From Fodinibius saliphilus (GTDB lineage Bacteria; Bacteroidota; Rhodothermia; Balneolales; Balneolaceae): DNA of 64,000 nt. The stretch spans positions 1 through 64,000 of the forward strand of contig NZ_VAWF01000005.1 in the NCBI RefSeq assembly GCF_005869845.1. The letters run 5' to 3'. Position 1 is the stretch's first letter. The number at the start of each line of letters is the position of its first letter. The translations under genes and the position numbers were made by a program. Of the stretch, positions 27,980 through 37,184 are shown one piece after another. Under the pieces are notes generated by a model. That model was not told the origin of the DNA and did not search any database. It saw nothing but the letters and a program-made list of their open reading frames with translations.

Positions 27980-28756
27980 TTAACCTTTTTGGTATTTTTT
28001 CCTTACTTCATCAGCACTAAAGTAATCTTCTAACAGCTTGTAATCGCGACTGTAGTAATCTATAACTTTTTCCAGGGATTCTCTTGTTAAATCCTGGAGT
28101 GAATAGGAAGAACCACCCGATTTCTCTGATCTTAATTCAATGTTTGAATTATATTTCTGCAAACGCTCTTCAAGCTTTGATAACTCAGACAAGGTAAATA
28201 TCTCATCGAGATAGGTCAGAGAATTTCCCAAAAACAGGTATTGTGGTCGCAGGTGATGTTCGAGACTGGTATTTATATTACTGTAGTCAATCAAATGATC
28301 TACGAAAAAATTAATATCGGGTATTACAGGCAACCCCCTCTTTTCTAATTCTTTTTGAGAACACTTCAGATCCTGTAAGTCAATAACTCTATTCCGATAG
28401 CAGGAAATAAATCGCTTTACAGGATCACGGACAACGGCAAAGATAATGTTTCTGCTATCAGCCTCCAGGCTCTTAACCCCTGTAAAGGCTTGTGGTCTTT
28501 TGTGGTAATAATCGTGAATATTTTGATATCCCCATTCACGATGCTCTTTGTAATTATACTCTTGGTCAAATTCCAGTTCATACAGCAAATGCTTAATTGA
28601 GGAACAGGCATTTTTCGGAATGGGAATATAAATCAGTTGATGCCCCGGCAGAACAATTTGATGGACTTGATAGCCAGGCATTCCTACCCGGCGTGCGCCA
28701 TAATAGAAATACAGGCGTAGGTTATAAAAAAATGAATAAAAGGTCTTCTTTATCAT
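27980..28756 (-). CDS. Sulfotransferase family 2-type protein
   Basis: This 258-residue protein has the PAPS-binding elements of the sulfotransferase family resembling Sulfotransfer_2: the 5'-phosphosulfate loop IPIPKNACSSIKHLL (about 47-61) and the 3'-phosphate stretch VRDPVKRFISCYRNRV (about 130-145). The family moves sulfate from PAPS to a sugar hydroxyl. It is one of three sulfotransferases in the glycan region and lies opposite and tail-to-tail with the YfhO gene (5 bp between stops). The acceptor sugar is unknown. Substrate and partner assignments are inference. Confidence 0.85.
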   Translation of the reverse strand: MIKKTFYSFFYNLRLYFYYGARRVGMPGYQVHQIVLPGHQLIYIPIPKNACSSIKHLLYELEFDQEYNYKEHREWGYQNIHDYYHKRPQAFTGVKSLEADSRNIIFAVVRDPVKRFISCYRNRVIDLQDLKCSQKELEKRGLPVIPDINFFVDHLIDYSNINTSLEHHLRPQYLFLGNSLTYLDEIFTLSELSKLEERLQKYNSNIELRSEKSGGSSYSLQDLTRESLEKVIDYYSRDYKLLEDYFSADEVRKKYQKG

Positions 28757-28901
28757 AATTGAAAAAAAGCGTACTAAATTATCTCCTTATAAGGATAACC
28801 TATTCATATTAGGTGCCTTTGATAAAAAAGTTCTGTTTTTTACACTATTTTGTTTTAATTATTTCTAAGGTAATACAACTTTAAAAAACCATACTGTAGT
28901 A

Positions 28902-29372
28902 ATTAAGAAAAAAATTGAAATATCGTTATTCTTGGTAATCTTCTTTTCTCTCCTTACCCAGCTTTTCACTATCAACAGATATAATGAACCTTATCCTGCC
29001 ATTTTGTTACCAAGTGGGGAACAACTTTTTTTAAATAAAAAAAACTACAACTATACAAAGTATATTGTTGAAGTTATTAGTGATAATGGAGATAAAGAAC
29101 TTATTAATACTGATAAATTATTAGAAACAGTACCTACCCATTACAGGGGGCGGATTATAAAAAATCGATTTGGATTCCCAAATATAAAAAAGGAAGAGAG
29201 ATATAATATTAGAAAGGGACACTCATGGTTCAAAAAAAAACTTCAACCACTTACAACTTTTGACGAAGTTGATAAAATAATAATAAAGAAGCTTTTCTTA
29301 TCACAGAACTTGAATAATCCCATCTCAGACACAACTGATATTCAAACTTACTTTATACTAAGTTTAAAGTAG
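28902..29372 (+). CDS. Small anchored protein upstream of an HTTM gene
   Basis: The frame is open from 28869 to 29372 with no ATG at its 5' end. An ATT at 28902 would begin a basic, hydrophobic anchor (IKKKIEISLFLVIFFSLLTQ), whereas a TTG at 28932 would cut the anchor in half. I favour the longer form, so the start is uncertain (about 146-156 residues). The remainder is a soluble domain with YPAILLPSGEQLF and many Lys and Asn residues. It ends 1 bp before the HTTM protein start, so the two are almost certainly translated together. No family was recognised. It is AT-rich compared with the glycan genes around it. Confidence 0.6.
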   Translation: MKKKIEISLFLVIFFSLLTQLFTINRYNEPYPAILLPSGEQLFLNKKNYNYTKYIVEVISDNGDKELINTDKLLETVPTHYRGRIIKNRFGFPNIKKEERYNIRKGHSWFKKKLQPLTTFDEVDKIIIKKLFLSQNLNNPISDTTDIQTYFILSLK

Positions 29373-29373
29373 A

Positions 29374-30516
29374 ATGAATAAAAAAGTAAAAGATTGGTTT
29401 GATTATTTTTTACACAACGATTACGCAATTCCTCAAAAAGGATTGGCTTTATATAGAATAATATACTCAGCCTTCTTTCTTCTACTTGGTCTACCTGTTT
29501 TCTCATGGATTAACAAAAACCCAGATATTTTTTTTGATCCGCCTCAATACAGCATATCTGCATTATTTTCTTCCTTCCCTCCCGAATGGTTTTTTGTCTT
29601 TCTTGACCTTTCTATCTGTATTTTGTTTTTCGCCTTATTATTTGGCTATAAAACAAAGGTAGTTTCAATCTTACTAACTGTTCTTTTAATCATCGGTAAT
29701 TCATTTCGGTACTCATTTGGTAAAATTGATCATAATATAATAGTTGTTCTAGTACCCTTCTTTATGAGTTTTTCGGGGTGGGGTAACACATTATCTTTGG
29801 ACGCAAAATTAAATCCTCAGACCTCTCTTAATAACAAAGATGCCATCAGCTCAGGTTTGCCAATTACAATCCTTGCTCTGCTACTGGGGTTCGGTTTCTT
29901 CTCAGCGGGTTATCCTAAGCTATTCACTTGGATCGACTTCGATTTAACAACTCAAGGAGTTAAGAATTGGGTGTTAAGAGGATTTTATATCCTTGGGCGT
30001 GATGATTTCTTAATATCGTACTTTTCACAAATTAACTACCCATTATTTTGGGAAATTTTAGATATCATCGCTGTCCTCTTTGAACTAGGTTTTCTTATAG
30101 CTGTATTTAACAAAAAATATTTCAGGATTTTTGTTGGGATAGCTATTTTTTTCCATTTGAATAATCTTCTTATGCTTAATATTTCATTTACTTCTCATTT
30201 AATCATTTACCTTTTGTTTATAAACTGGAATTCACTTTTAAATAAGATTAATATTTCCTATATCTCAGAACAAATTACAATAAGGAAGCTATTATTGTCA
30301 TCTGCTATTTATCTCAGTCTTTTGATAACCTTTTATCATTTCAACAGTAATATTACCCAGCTCCTAACCTTTTCTCCTGTAGCTATTTTACTTTCATCAA
30401 TTGTTAATAACCCTTCAGTAATTATTAATTTTTCATTACTATTTTTCTCAGCAACTATAGTATTTATACTTGCTGCCAAAAAAGTTAAAATTACCTTTTT
30501 TAAAAATAATGTTTAA
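29374..30516 (+). CDS. HTTM-domain membrane protein
   Basis: This 380-residue protein has the pattern of the HTTM family (related to vitamin K-dependent gamma-carboxylase), with about nine helices and the N-terminal signature GLALYRIIYSAFFLLLGLP, then FRYSFGKIDHNIIVVLVPFFMSFSGWG. The histidine in KIDHN is a conserved feature of the family. Bacterial members are mostly uncharacterised and often sit beside glycan or surface genes. Its small upstream partner is 1 bp away. Both are noticeably AT-rich, which suggests they arrived as a unit. Confidence 0.8.
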   Translation: MNKKVKDWFDYFLHNDYAIPQKGLALYRIIYSAFFLLLGLPVFSWINKNPDIFFDPPQYSISALFSSFPPEWFFVFLDLSICILFFALLFGYKTKVVSILLTVLLIIGNSFRYSFGKIDHNIIVVLVPFFMSFSGWGNTLSLDAKLNPQTSLNNKDAISSGLPITILALLLGFGFFSAGYPKLFTWIDFDLTTQGVKNWVLRGFYILGRDDFLISYFSQINYPLFWEILDIIAVLFELGFLIAVFNKKYFRIFVGIAIFFHLNNLLMLNISFTSHLIIYLLFINWNSLLNKINISYISEQITIRKLLLSSAIYLSLLITFYHFNSNITQLLTFSPVAILLSSIVNNPSVIINFSLLFFSATIVFILAAKKVKITFFKNNV

Positions 30517-30577
30517 GAATTTAATGCACTTCCATACTAACATATGTTGAGGTAAATTCTCAGCTAATTACCTAATT

Positions 30578-31414
30578 TTACTCCCAGCCCAACCATTTGC
30601 CTGTAAAGATCTTTTTGAACTCTGCCCAATATCTAAACGCAGGTACCCAACTAATAAATTCTGAAATACTAAGTGACTTTCCCTGAGAGCGCCGAATATT
30701 ATATAACTGGTACTTGCGCTGCGCCTTCGTCAAGTATTTTTTATGCTTCTTATAAAACTGGTAATACCCTTTTGACGAGGAATGACTTGTAATACGATCC
30801 TCTTGGTGATCCATGTGAATATTCTGTAACGGTTTTTGTACATTTTTAATTGGGCCATATACTCTACAAAGCCGCAACCAAAGGTCATAATCTTGTGCTG
30901 CTTCCAGTTCAGGGTCAAAGCCACCTACTTCAAGAATACGATCCCTGCGAGCCAATACTTGGTTTCCGACCTGATTTGTAAATTGCAATGTTTCCAGATC
31001 AATAATTTTGGCTTTATGCCAGACTGCCTCTCCCTTGGAATGGATCATCCTCGTATCTGAAGTAACGAACGCATATTTATCGCTATATGCATTCATCAAA
31101 CATTGAATTCGATCTTGATGCCACTCGTCATCATCATCCAGACCGGCAACAAATTCTCCGGAAGCTTCTTCTATACCTTTATTTCTTGCACGACAAGCCC
31201 CAACAGAATCATCAAACTGTATATGCCTAATATTGCATTGACCTTTATACTCTTCAATAACATCTGCAGTATGATCTACAGACCCATCATTAACTACAAT
31301 AATTTCCATATTTTCATAGGTCTGCACCAACACCGAGTCTATAGCTCGCGGCAACAGATCAGCCCTATTGTGGGTAGTAATAATAGCAGAAACCAACGGT
31401 AAAGAATCAGCCAT
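30578..31414 (-). CDS. Family 2 glycosyltransferase
   Basis: This 278-residue enzyme has the GT-A fold. Nucleotide-sugar binding is seen at VSAIITTHNRADLLPRAIDSVL (about 8-29) with VVNDGSVDHTADVI, the metal-binding DDD cluster lies in GLDDDDEWHQDR (about 91-102), and AAQDYDLWLRLC supplies the acceptor-side acid. The donor and acceptor cannot be deduced. It lacks a membrane anchor. It is divergent from a second GT2 gene (31509) and belongs to the surface-glycan region. Confidence 0.9.
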   Translation of the reverse strand: MADSLPLVSAIITTHNRADLLPRAIDSVLVQTYENMEIIVVNDGSVDHTADVIEEYKGQCNIRHIQFDDSVGACRARNKGIEEASGEFVAGLDDDDEWHQDRIQCLMNAYSDKYAFVTSDTRMIHSKGEAVWHKAKIIDLETLQFTNQVGNQVLARRDRILEVGGFDPELEAAQDYDLWLRLCRVYGPIKNVQKPLQNIHMDHQEDRITSHSSSKGYYQFYKKHKKYLTKAQRKYQLYNIRRSQGKSLSISEFISWVPAFRYWAEFKKIFTGKWLGWE

Positions 31415-31508
31415 TAACTTTATTAGGTTATAGAATCTAAAATTCGCATTCTTGCTCTAAAAAAATGTATTTTCATGTTTTCATTAATTAACTGGTACAA
31501 TACAACCA

Positions 31509-32432
31509 ATGAGCAGTAATCCAACAGTTTCTTTTATTATCTGTACGTACAACAGGCAAGAGTACCTTGATGACACCTTGGAATCATTAGTATCTGAGAA
31601 GTTCCCTCAAACGCAGATAGAACTGCTCATTGTTGACAACAACTCAAAAGATAATACCCCAGCTGTTGTTCAGAAATACCAGCAATTAACCGCTAAAGAT
31701 GGTAAACCCATACGTTATATCAAAGAAAGGAATCAGGGGCTTTCGCACGCCCGAAATCGAGGTATTGCGGAATCAAAAGCACCGTATATCGTTTTTTTGG
31801 ATGATGATATTCGGGCGACCTCTTCTTTAATACCTGCGTGGGTGTCATTTTTTGAATCCAATCCGGAGGCAGTAGCAGCAGGAGGTAAGATTCATGTGCA
31901 ATTTGATGATCCCCGCCCCTCGTGGATGTCTCACTTTTTACTCCCCCTGTTAGGATATCACGATTTAGGAGACAGTCTAAAAACCTATCCAAAAACGAAA
32001 TATCCTTTCGGTGGAAATATGGGCTTTAAAAAAAACATATTCGAACAGGTCGCTACATTCAATATCGAACTGGGTCGGAAAGGAGAATCGCTAAATGCCG
32101 GGGAAGAAAAAGAACTATTCCGCCGCATTCGAGAACAATCTAACGACATCTATTACCTGCCTGATGCCTTTTTGTATCACCGAGTTAATAAAAGCAGACT
32201 TACCGTTGACTACATTCGGAAACAGGCGTTGGGGCTTGGTAAAAGCATGCACCGCCGACTTAAACAAGCTTCGACAATCCAAAAAGCCCAAAATTGGTTC
32301 GCCGAGTTATTTAAACTAGCTGCATCATTCCCATTGGGCTTTGTTTACCTTATAAGCTTTCAACTCGACAAAGCAATCATGCTGTTCAAATTTCGCTGGT
32401 GGATCTGGAAAGGGTACAATCAATCTTCTTGA
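31509..32432 (+). CDS. Family 2 glycosyltransferase
   Basis: This 307-residue GT-A enzyme shows VSFIICTYNRQEYLDDTLESL near its start, IVDNNSKDNTPAVVQ, and the metal-binding FLDDDIRATSS (about 97-107). The later GGNMGFKKNIFEQ and EEKELFRRI segments are typical of GT2 rhamnosyl- or hexosyltransferases. The C-terminal 50 residues carry a hydrophobic segment (KLAASFPLGFVYLISF) that may touch the membrane. It is convergent with the GT4 gene 117 bp away. Confidence 0.88.
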   Translation: MSSNPTVSFIICTYNRQEYLDDTLESLVSEKFPQTQIELLIVDNNSKDNTPAVVQKYQQLTAKDGKPIRYIKERNQGLSHARNRGIAESKAPYIVFLDDDIRATSSLIPAWVSFFESNPEAVAAGGKIHVQFDDPRPSWMSHFLLPLLGYHDLGDSLKTYPKTKYPFGGNMGFKKNIFEQVATFNIELGRKGESLNAGEEKELFRRIREQSNDIYYLPDAFLYHRVNKSRLTVDYIRKQALGLGKSMHRRLKQASTIQKAQNWFAELFKLAASFPLGFVYLISFQLDKAIMLFKFRWWIWKGYNQSS

Positions 32433-32548
32433 AGGGTATTATTGCAAATCTTTAACCCTCACTCTGAGATGGGTTTTGCCAACACAGCTTATTACTACGG
32501 GCGTATAAACTCCCTAAGAGGTAGTTACCCACAGCTTTTGCAAAAGTC

Positions 32549-33718
32549 TCAGTTAAGGCATTCCCCGTAGATCTGTGTAAGCTTTTGCCCTTGTTTTTTG
32601 GCATCAAATTGGGCCCTCATTCGTTTTGACGCTGCTTGCCCCATCTGCTTTCTTAAGCTTGGATCTTGATATAAAGACATAAGATGTGCTGCCAATCTCT
32701 TTGTATCTTTCTCTTCAGCCAACAAGCCCGTTTCTTTATCATCTACCACCTCCGGTATATCACCATGCTTACTGCCTATTATTGGAAGGCCTGTTGCTGC
32801 AGCTTCAATGGTCGTGACAGGAGCCCCTCCCTCGTTATCACCATTATCGGCTTCAATACTTGGTGCTAAAAAAAGATTATGTTTATAATATTCTTTTCGT
32901 AGCTGTTCCAATGGAATCATCCCAGCCAGATGAACGGTTTCTTCCAACCCATTTTTTGTGATAAAATTCAGAATCTCCTGTTTTACGCTTTCAGAATCAG
33001 AAGTATCACTACTATCACCAATAAGTGTTACTGTGCCCTTCCCTCCTTCTTTCCGAAATCTCAGAAACGCTTTTAATCCATAGATAAATCCTTTTTTCTC
33101 GACAAACCGTCCAGCCATGAGTATTTTCAACTCTTGTTCTTGAGAGTATTTTGTACGGACTTCATAGTTATCTAAATCAACTCCCAGATGTTGAACAGTA
33201 ATTTTTTTCGAAGGACATCCAAGATGTTCTATCTTTTCTTTCATTGCCGGTCCTTCTACCAAGAAACGGTCTCCCTTGTCGAATAATCGGCGGTACTTCT
33301 TTTTCCATTTGGGTTTTTCGCGGGGTAAAGAGGAGGCATCATACCCATAAAAGGTCGTCACTAATGGAACCTTTAGCCGATCTGCCAAACCTACGCTATA
33401 GTACCCCATTGGACCAAAGTGAGCATGGATAAGATCAACCTCCCTTTTTTTAGCTTGCCGGTAAAAACTGGGATAATACCCTATAATTCTTTTGATAAGG
33501 CTGTCCATCTGCCGAATTCCAAATAGCAATTCCTCGTCCCGAGAATAGAGTTCAGGAATCCAATCAACCATATCCAGATTTTTACTGAAGTTTGTTAAAA
33601 CCAAACTGTCTACATCCACCTGATTTTTTAACTGGGTATAGATCCAATTCTCACTTTGTTTAAAAAAGATATGCGAGGTATGACATACCAGAGTACTTGC
33701 CAGAGAGGACTCACTCAT
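32549..33718 (-). CDS. Family 4 glycosyltransferase (GT-B fold)
   Basis: This 389-residue enzyme of the colanic-acid WcaL-like type has an N-terminal GT-B half with LIHAHFGPMGYYSVGLADRL and TTFYGYDASSLPR, and a C-terminal half with KILMAGRFVEKKGFIYGLKAF and the E-x7-E stretch GGAPVTTIEAAATGLPIIGS. It adds a sugar to a growing lipid-linked oligosaccharide, using an NDP-sugar donor. It is the last gene of a minus-strand operon that starts with the aminotransferase at 39384. The flippase gene lies 8 bp upstream. Confidence 0.93.
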   Translation of the reverse strand: MSESSLASTLVCHTSHIFFKQSENWIYTQLKNQVDVDSLVLTNFSKNLDMVDWIPELYSRDEELLFGIRQMDSLIKRIIGYYPSFYRQAKKREVDLIHAHFGPMGYYSVGLADRLKVPLVTTFYGYDASSLPREKPKWKKKYRRLFDKGDRFLVEGPAMKEKIEHLGCPSKKITVQHLGVDLDNYEVRTKYSQEQELKILMAGRFVEKKGFIYGLKAFLRFRKEGGKGTVTLIGDSSDTSDSESVKQEILNFITKNGLEETVHLAGMIPLEQLRKEYYKHNLFLAPSIEADNGDNEGGAPVTTIEAAATGLPIIGSKHGDIPEVVDDKETGLLAEEKDTKRLAAHLMSLYQDPSLRKQMGQAASKRMRAQFDAKKQGQKLTQIYGECLN

Positions 33719-33726
33719 AACTTGAA

Positions 33727-35190
33727 TTAACTTTTATCATCTTTGAGATTCTCAATGCTTTCAAATAATAATCGTTTTGCCTCTTTATAGGCTTTTAGTC
33801 TGCCGAAGTGAATTAACCCTAGATATGTAATAATCCCCGTCAGTACCTGTATTACTAGTACTGAAAAAAGAGTCCAGGTCGACGGTATCACCAATCCAAC
33901 GCCATACACAATAACGGCCATAGTAATACTGTAGAAAAAAACACCGGCAACATTAGTTATAAATTCAGTAAATGTCATGTCAATGATATTTCCTACTATT
34001 GTAATTGCAGGGTACCAAACAATATAACTTCGGATAGCATAGGCAGCTGCAACTCCTATAACGCCCCATTTAAGGCCGATAACAAAAGCTAAAATGGTTA
34101 CAATACTTACTACAATATTCCATTTAAACTGAACATCCGTTTTATTTTGGGACTGAAATATCCATCCGGAAGTAGAACCCATCGGTTGCTTTATCCCAAC
34201 AAAGCATAGTATCTGCAATACCGGTACTACCTCTTCCCATTGAGAACCAAAAACAGAAATAACAAAAGGCTCGGCCACTACAAATAACCCACACATCATT
34301 GGCATACTAATGAGCGCAATAATTCTGTTGGCCTGCAGATATATTCGTTTAACCCGTTGGATATCATCCTGGATCTTTGACAAAGCCGGAAACATTACTT
34401 GTTGTAGTACATTTGTAACTTGGCTAATGGGAAGCAGCATGGTACTGTAGGCCCTGGTATAGATTCCCAGCCCTGCTGAACCCACGAAACGCCCGATAAG
34501 CAAATCATCGGCACTACGCGACCAGTAGTTGATTATTTTGAACCCCAACAGGTTAGAACTGAATTTAAGAAGGTCTTTAACCGCCTTCCCGTCATATATC
34601 CATTTCGGACGCCACGGGCTAAGTACCCAAAGCAACACAGAATTAGACCCTACTGTGATAAGACTTTGCCAAGCTAAACTCCAAACTCCAAAACCCGTTA
34701 ACGCCATACCCACTGCAATACCGCCACTTATCACCTGTGTTGAAATTTGTACGATTGTCAATTTTTTAAAGTTCATCTTTCGCTGCAGCAATGACTGCTG
34801 TACTGTGTTCAATGAACCGATAAAAAACTGTAGTGCTATAAAACGGGTGAGATTAACCAGTGCAGGCTCTCCATAGAAATCGGCAACAAGCGATGCCGAT
34901 GCTCCAACAATCAGGGTCAAGAACGTTCCAATCAGCACATTTATCCAAAAAATGGAGGACAAATGACGCTCTTCAATATTTTTTTTCTGGATGAGGGCCG
35001 CCCCAAAACCGGCATCACTAAATAACTCAACGAATCCGGTAATAACGATAATCATCCCTATCAAACCGAAAGCCTCGGGCGTCAATAACCTGGTGAGAAG
35101 GACTATAACACCAAAACGAATAAGCTGTTGCACCACGCGTGCCGTAGCAGTCCAACTAACTCCGGATAGTGTTTTTTCTTTAAGAGCCAT
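33727..35190 (-). CDS. Wzx-type polysaccharide flippase (MOP/PST family)
   Basis: This 487-residue protein has about 12-14 hydrophobic helices. The N-terminal MALKEKTLSGVSWTATARV and SDAGFGAALIQKKNIEERHLSSIFWINVLIG are the hallmark of the WzxC/MOP superfamily lipopolysaccharide biosynthesis proteins that move lipid-linked repeat units across the inner membrane. Its presence beside three glycosyltransferases, with no ABC transporter in view, points to a Wzx/Wzy-type pathway, although no Wzy polymerase was found in the window. Confidence 0.93.
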   Translation of the reverse strand: MALKEKTLSGVSWTATARVVQQLIRFGVIVLLTRLLTPEAFGLIGMIIVITGFVELFSDAGFGAALIQKKNIEERHLSSIFWINVLIGTFLTLIVGASASLVADFYGEPALVNLTRFIALQFFIGSLNTVQQSLLQRKMNFKKLTIVQISTQVISGGIAVGMALTGFGVWSLAWQSLITVGSNSVLLWVLSPWRPKWIYDGKAVKDLLKFSSNLLGFKIINYWSRSADDLLIGRFVGSAGLGIYTRAYSTMLLPISQVTNVLQQVMFPALSKIQDDIQRVKRIYLQANRIIALISMPMMCGLFVVAEPFVISVFGSQWEEVVPVLQILCFVGIKQPMGSTSGWIFQSQNKTDVQFKWNIVVSIVTILAFVIGLKWGVIGVAAAYAIRSYIVWYPAITIVGNIIDMTFTEFITNVAGVFFYSITMAVIVYGVGLVIPSTWTLFSVLVIQVLTGIITYLGLIHFGRLKAYKEAKRLLFESIENLKDDKS

Positions 35191-35229
35191 TAATAATAGA
35201 ACTCAAACTATGAATTGAATGAAATATTC

Positions 35230-36267
35230 TCATTTTTTATAACTAATTGTATCTGCAAAAGTAGTCTCAGATGTATGAGAGTTATGAATTTCAGATAACA
35301 TTTCAGCCCGTTTTTTTCTCCCCTCTTCTTTGTAATACAATCTCAGATTGATCTTTTTATAGATTTCATTATAAATTTTGTACAGCAAATATCGGAGTTT
35401 CCCTACTTTGAAAGTATTGGACGTATATGTTATTGGATATCCCAGATTTGATAAAATATCAGCTGTTAATGACTCAAAAATCCTTGTCTCTTTTGGGGAC
35501 AATTGTTTCAAAAATTTACCCTTGTTATCTGACATCACCGGTTTCGATAGGTTCTCCCAAAAGTTTGATTTTTCAGCCTCTTTAACAGCACTCCTGCTCT
35601 CATGAAAATAAAGCATTGCTTCCTCAAAAGAGATTCCTACAAATGTACAGATCTCCTCTAACACCGATTGGGGATTTTCTATAAGATCTTCGTACCGTAC
35701 CAATTTAACCGACCCTTTATTGATAAGTTCTTGGTACACCTGCAAACACTTTTGTTGCTCTTGCTTCCACTCTTCAGCAATAAAATATACGTGCTGATCG
35801 TGTGTTGCTACTTTTTTTATTGAACAAGCCACATCTCGCCCATCACGACATAAATAAATAAACTTTGCATCCGGGACCACTTCTAAAATTTGGAATGCGT
35901 GATTAAATAGCTTGTTTTCCTTACATACCCACCCTTCTGCTCCTTCTCTTTGAGAGTAAAGGGTGTATAATGTGTTAATAATACCACTAACATTGGGGGT
36001 ATGACATTGATCTAATACTTCTTGGACAGTAAATTGGTATTTCCATTCCAAATGTGAACCGGGCACTTGGGTCATACGAATTGCTTGCTCCACTAACTTC
36101 CTGAACTGCTCCTGATCGTTAAGAGGACCGTAATTAGCAGCGACCTTCATCAGATGTCTCCACATATGCGGGGGCGGCGGAGCAGCCAGAATAGAATGCA
36201 TTCCCAACATTTTTCTCAGCAAATTACTACCGCTGCGTTCCGAAGACATAATAAATATCGGTTTCAT
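35230..36267 (-). CDS. Sulfotransferase (PAPS-dependent)
   Basis: This 345-residue protein has a 5'-phosphosulfate loop FIMSSERSGSNLLRKMLG (about 5-22) and a 3'-phosphate site YLCRDGRDVACSIKK (about 140-154), the layout of Sulfotransfer_1/3 families. It overlaps a second sulfotransferase gene in an operon; the start is separated from the upstream stop by one base. The C-terminal 80 residues are basic. The acceptor is probably a sugar of the glycan made by this cluster, which is inference. Confidence 0.88.
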   Translation of the reverse strand: MKPIFIMSSERSGSNLLRKMLGMHSILAAPPPPHMWRHLMKVAANYGPLNDQEQFRKLVEQAIRMTQVPGSHLEWKYQFTVQEVLDQCHTPNVSGIINTLYTLYSQREGAEGWVCKENKLFNHAFQILEVVPDAKFIYLCRDGRDVACSIKKVATHDQHVYFIAEEWKQEQQKCLQVYQELINKGSVKLVRYEDLIENPQSVLEEICTFVGISFEEAMLYFHESRSAVKEAEKSNFWENLSKPVMSDNKGKFLKQLSPKETRIFESLTADILSNLGYPITYTSNTFKVGKLRYLLYKIYNEIYKKINLRLYYKEEGRKKRAEMLSEIHNSHTSETTFADTISYKK

Positions 36268-36268
36268 A

Positions 36269-37162
36269 TCAACTCTCTAGCTTTGCGATCATTTCAATGA
36301 GATCCTCCTCTTCAGCTGATTGTGCCTCATTGACAGATATTGGAAATGATTCCTTGCCCAAGGTATCTTTTTTCTCCAAAGAAAATTTGGCTGCTATTTT
36401 AGCAATTTCTGATTCTGGAGCTGAGCAGAACTGTTTGTATGATAGGCGATATTTTCTCTGGGTTTGAATACGACCTAAATCCTTATTGAGTTTTTCGCGA
36501 AGCCCTATAAGCTGTCGGGCAATCTGTTCTGCAGGTGCTAAACCTTCCAATTCTCGCCAATTAGGTGGTCTTACTGACCACCATTGAGCAATATCACCCA
36601 TATTTTGTTTGCGGCTTCTAATCAATGAAACTCCTGCATCCTTTAACTCACGATCGATTACAATAAAGTTAGATTGCGGAAAAATCTTGGATATTGCATC
36701 TATTCGCAAAATGTTTTTTACATTTTTATTGATAAAGGGTACTCCCTTAAAAAGCTGTTCTATTTTGGCAATGGTGCCGCTGATAATATCCTCATCTTTT
36801 GCACTTACATCTTTATACGCTATGTAATCTCGGTATCCCCAAAATTGGGCCCAGAAATCGCCCCCCTCGTGCGGGGCATTTGGGCCCGGGATATTTCCAT
36901 AGCTATTTGAAAAATCAGAATGATATATACCAAATAAAGCCAAACGTATGCTCGTGTTTAATGCTGTAGCATGAGGCAACCGGTCGGTACCATTCATAAA
37001 ATAGGCCACTTTAAGACGATGTGCCATGTATTGGTATAGAAGTGTTGTTCCAGACCTGGGCAGTCCCAAAATAAAAATGGGAGGGTATTGGGGCTTCCCG
37101 ACAGAGCTGACCATAAAGGTCTCTATCGGTGCCAGTAGTTTATTTGCAATTTTCTGTATCAT
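36269..37162 (-). CDS. Sulfotransferase-like protein
   Basis: This 297-residue protein shares the P-loop-like 5'-phosphosulfate site IFILGLPRSGTTLLYQYM (about 29-46) with sulfotransferases. Its 3'-phosphate site is less standard (FIVIDRELKDAGVSLIRSR, about 164-182), with Glu-Leu-Lys where Arg-Asp-Pro is more usual. It is followed after one base by the 345-residue sulfotransferase. Together with the gene at 27980 this makes three such enzymes within 10 kb. Sulfation is the most likely activity but has not been shown. Confidence 0.82.
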   Translation of the reverse strand: MIQKIANKLLAPIETFMVSSVGKPQYPPIFILGLPRSGTTLLYQYMAHRLKVAYFMNGTDRLPHATALNTSIRLALFGIYHSDFSNSYGNIPGPNAPHEGGDFWAQFWGYRDYIAYKDVSAKDEDIISGTIAKIEQLFKGVPFINKNVKNILRIDAISKIFPQSNFIVIDRELKDAGVSLIRSRKQNMGDIAQWWSVRPPNWRELEGLAPAEQIARQLIGLREKLNKDLGRIQTQRKYRLSYKQFCSAPESEIAKIAAKFSLEKKDTLGKESFPISVNEAQSAEEEDLIEMIAKLES

Positions 37163-37184
37163 TAATCTTTTTCATTCCTGGACG

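Noticed and set aside
32535-32546. 12-bp palindrome CTTTTGCAAAAG near the end of the GT4 gene
   Set aside because: Short, A/T-rich and without a T-tract; it is close to chance and could not be tied to a function.
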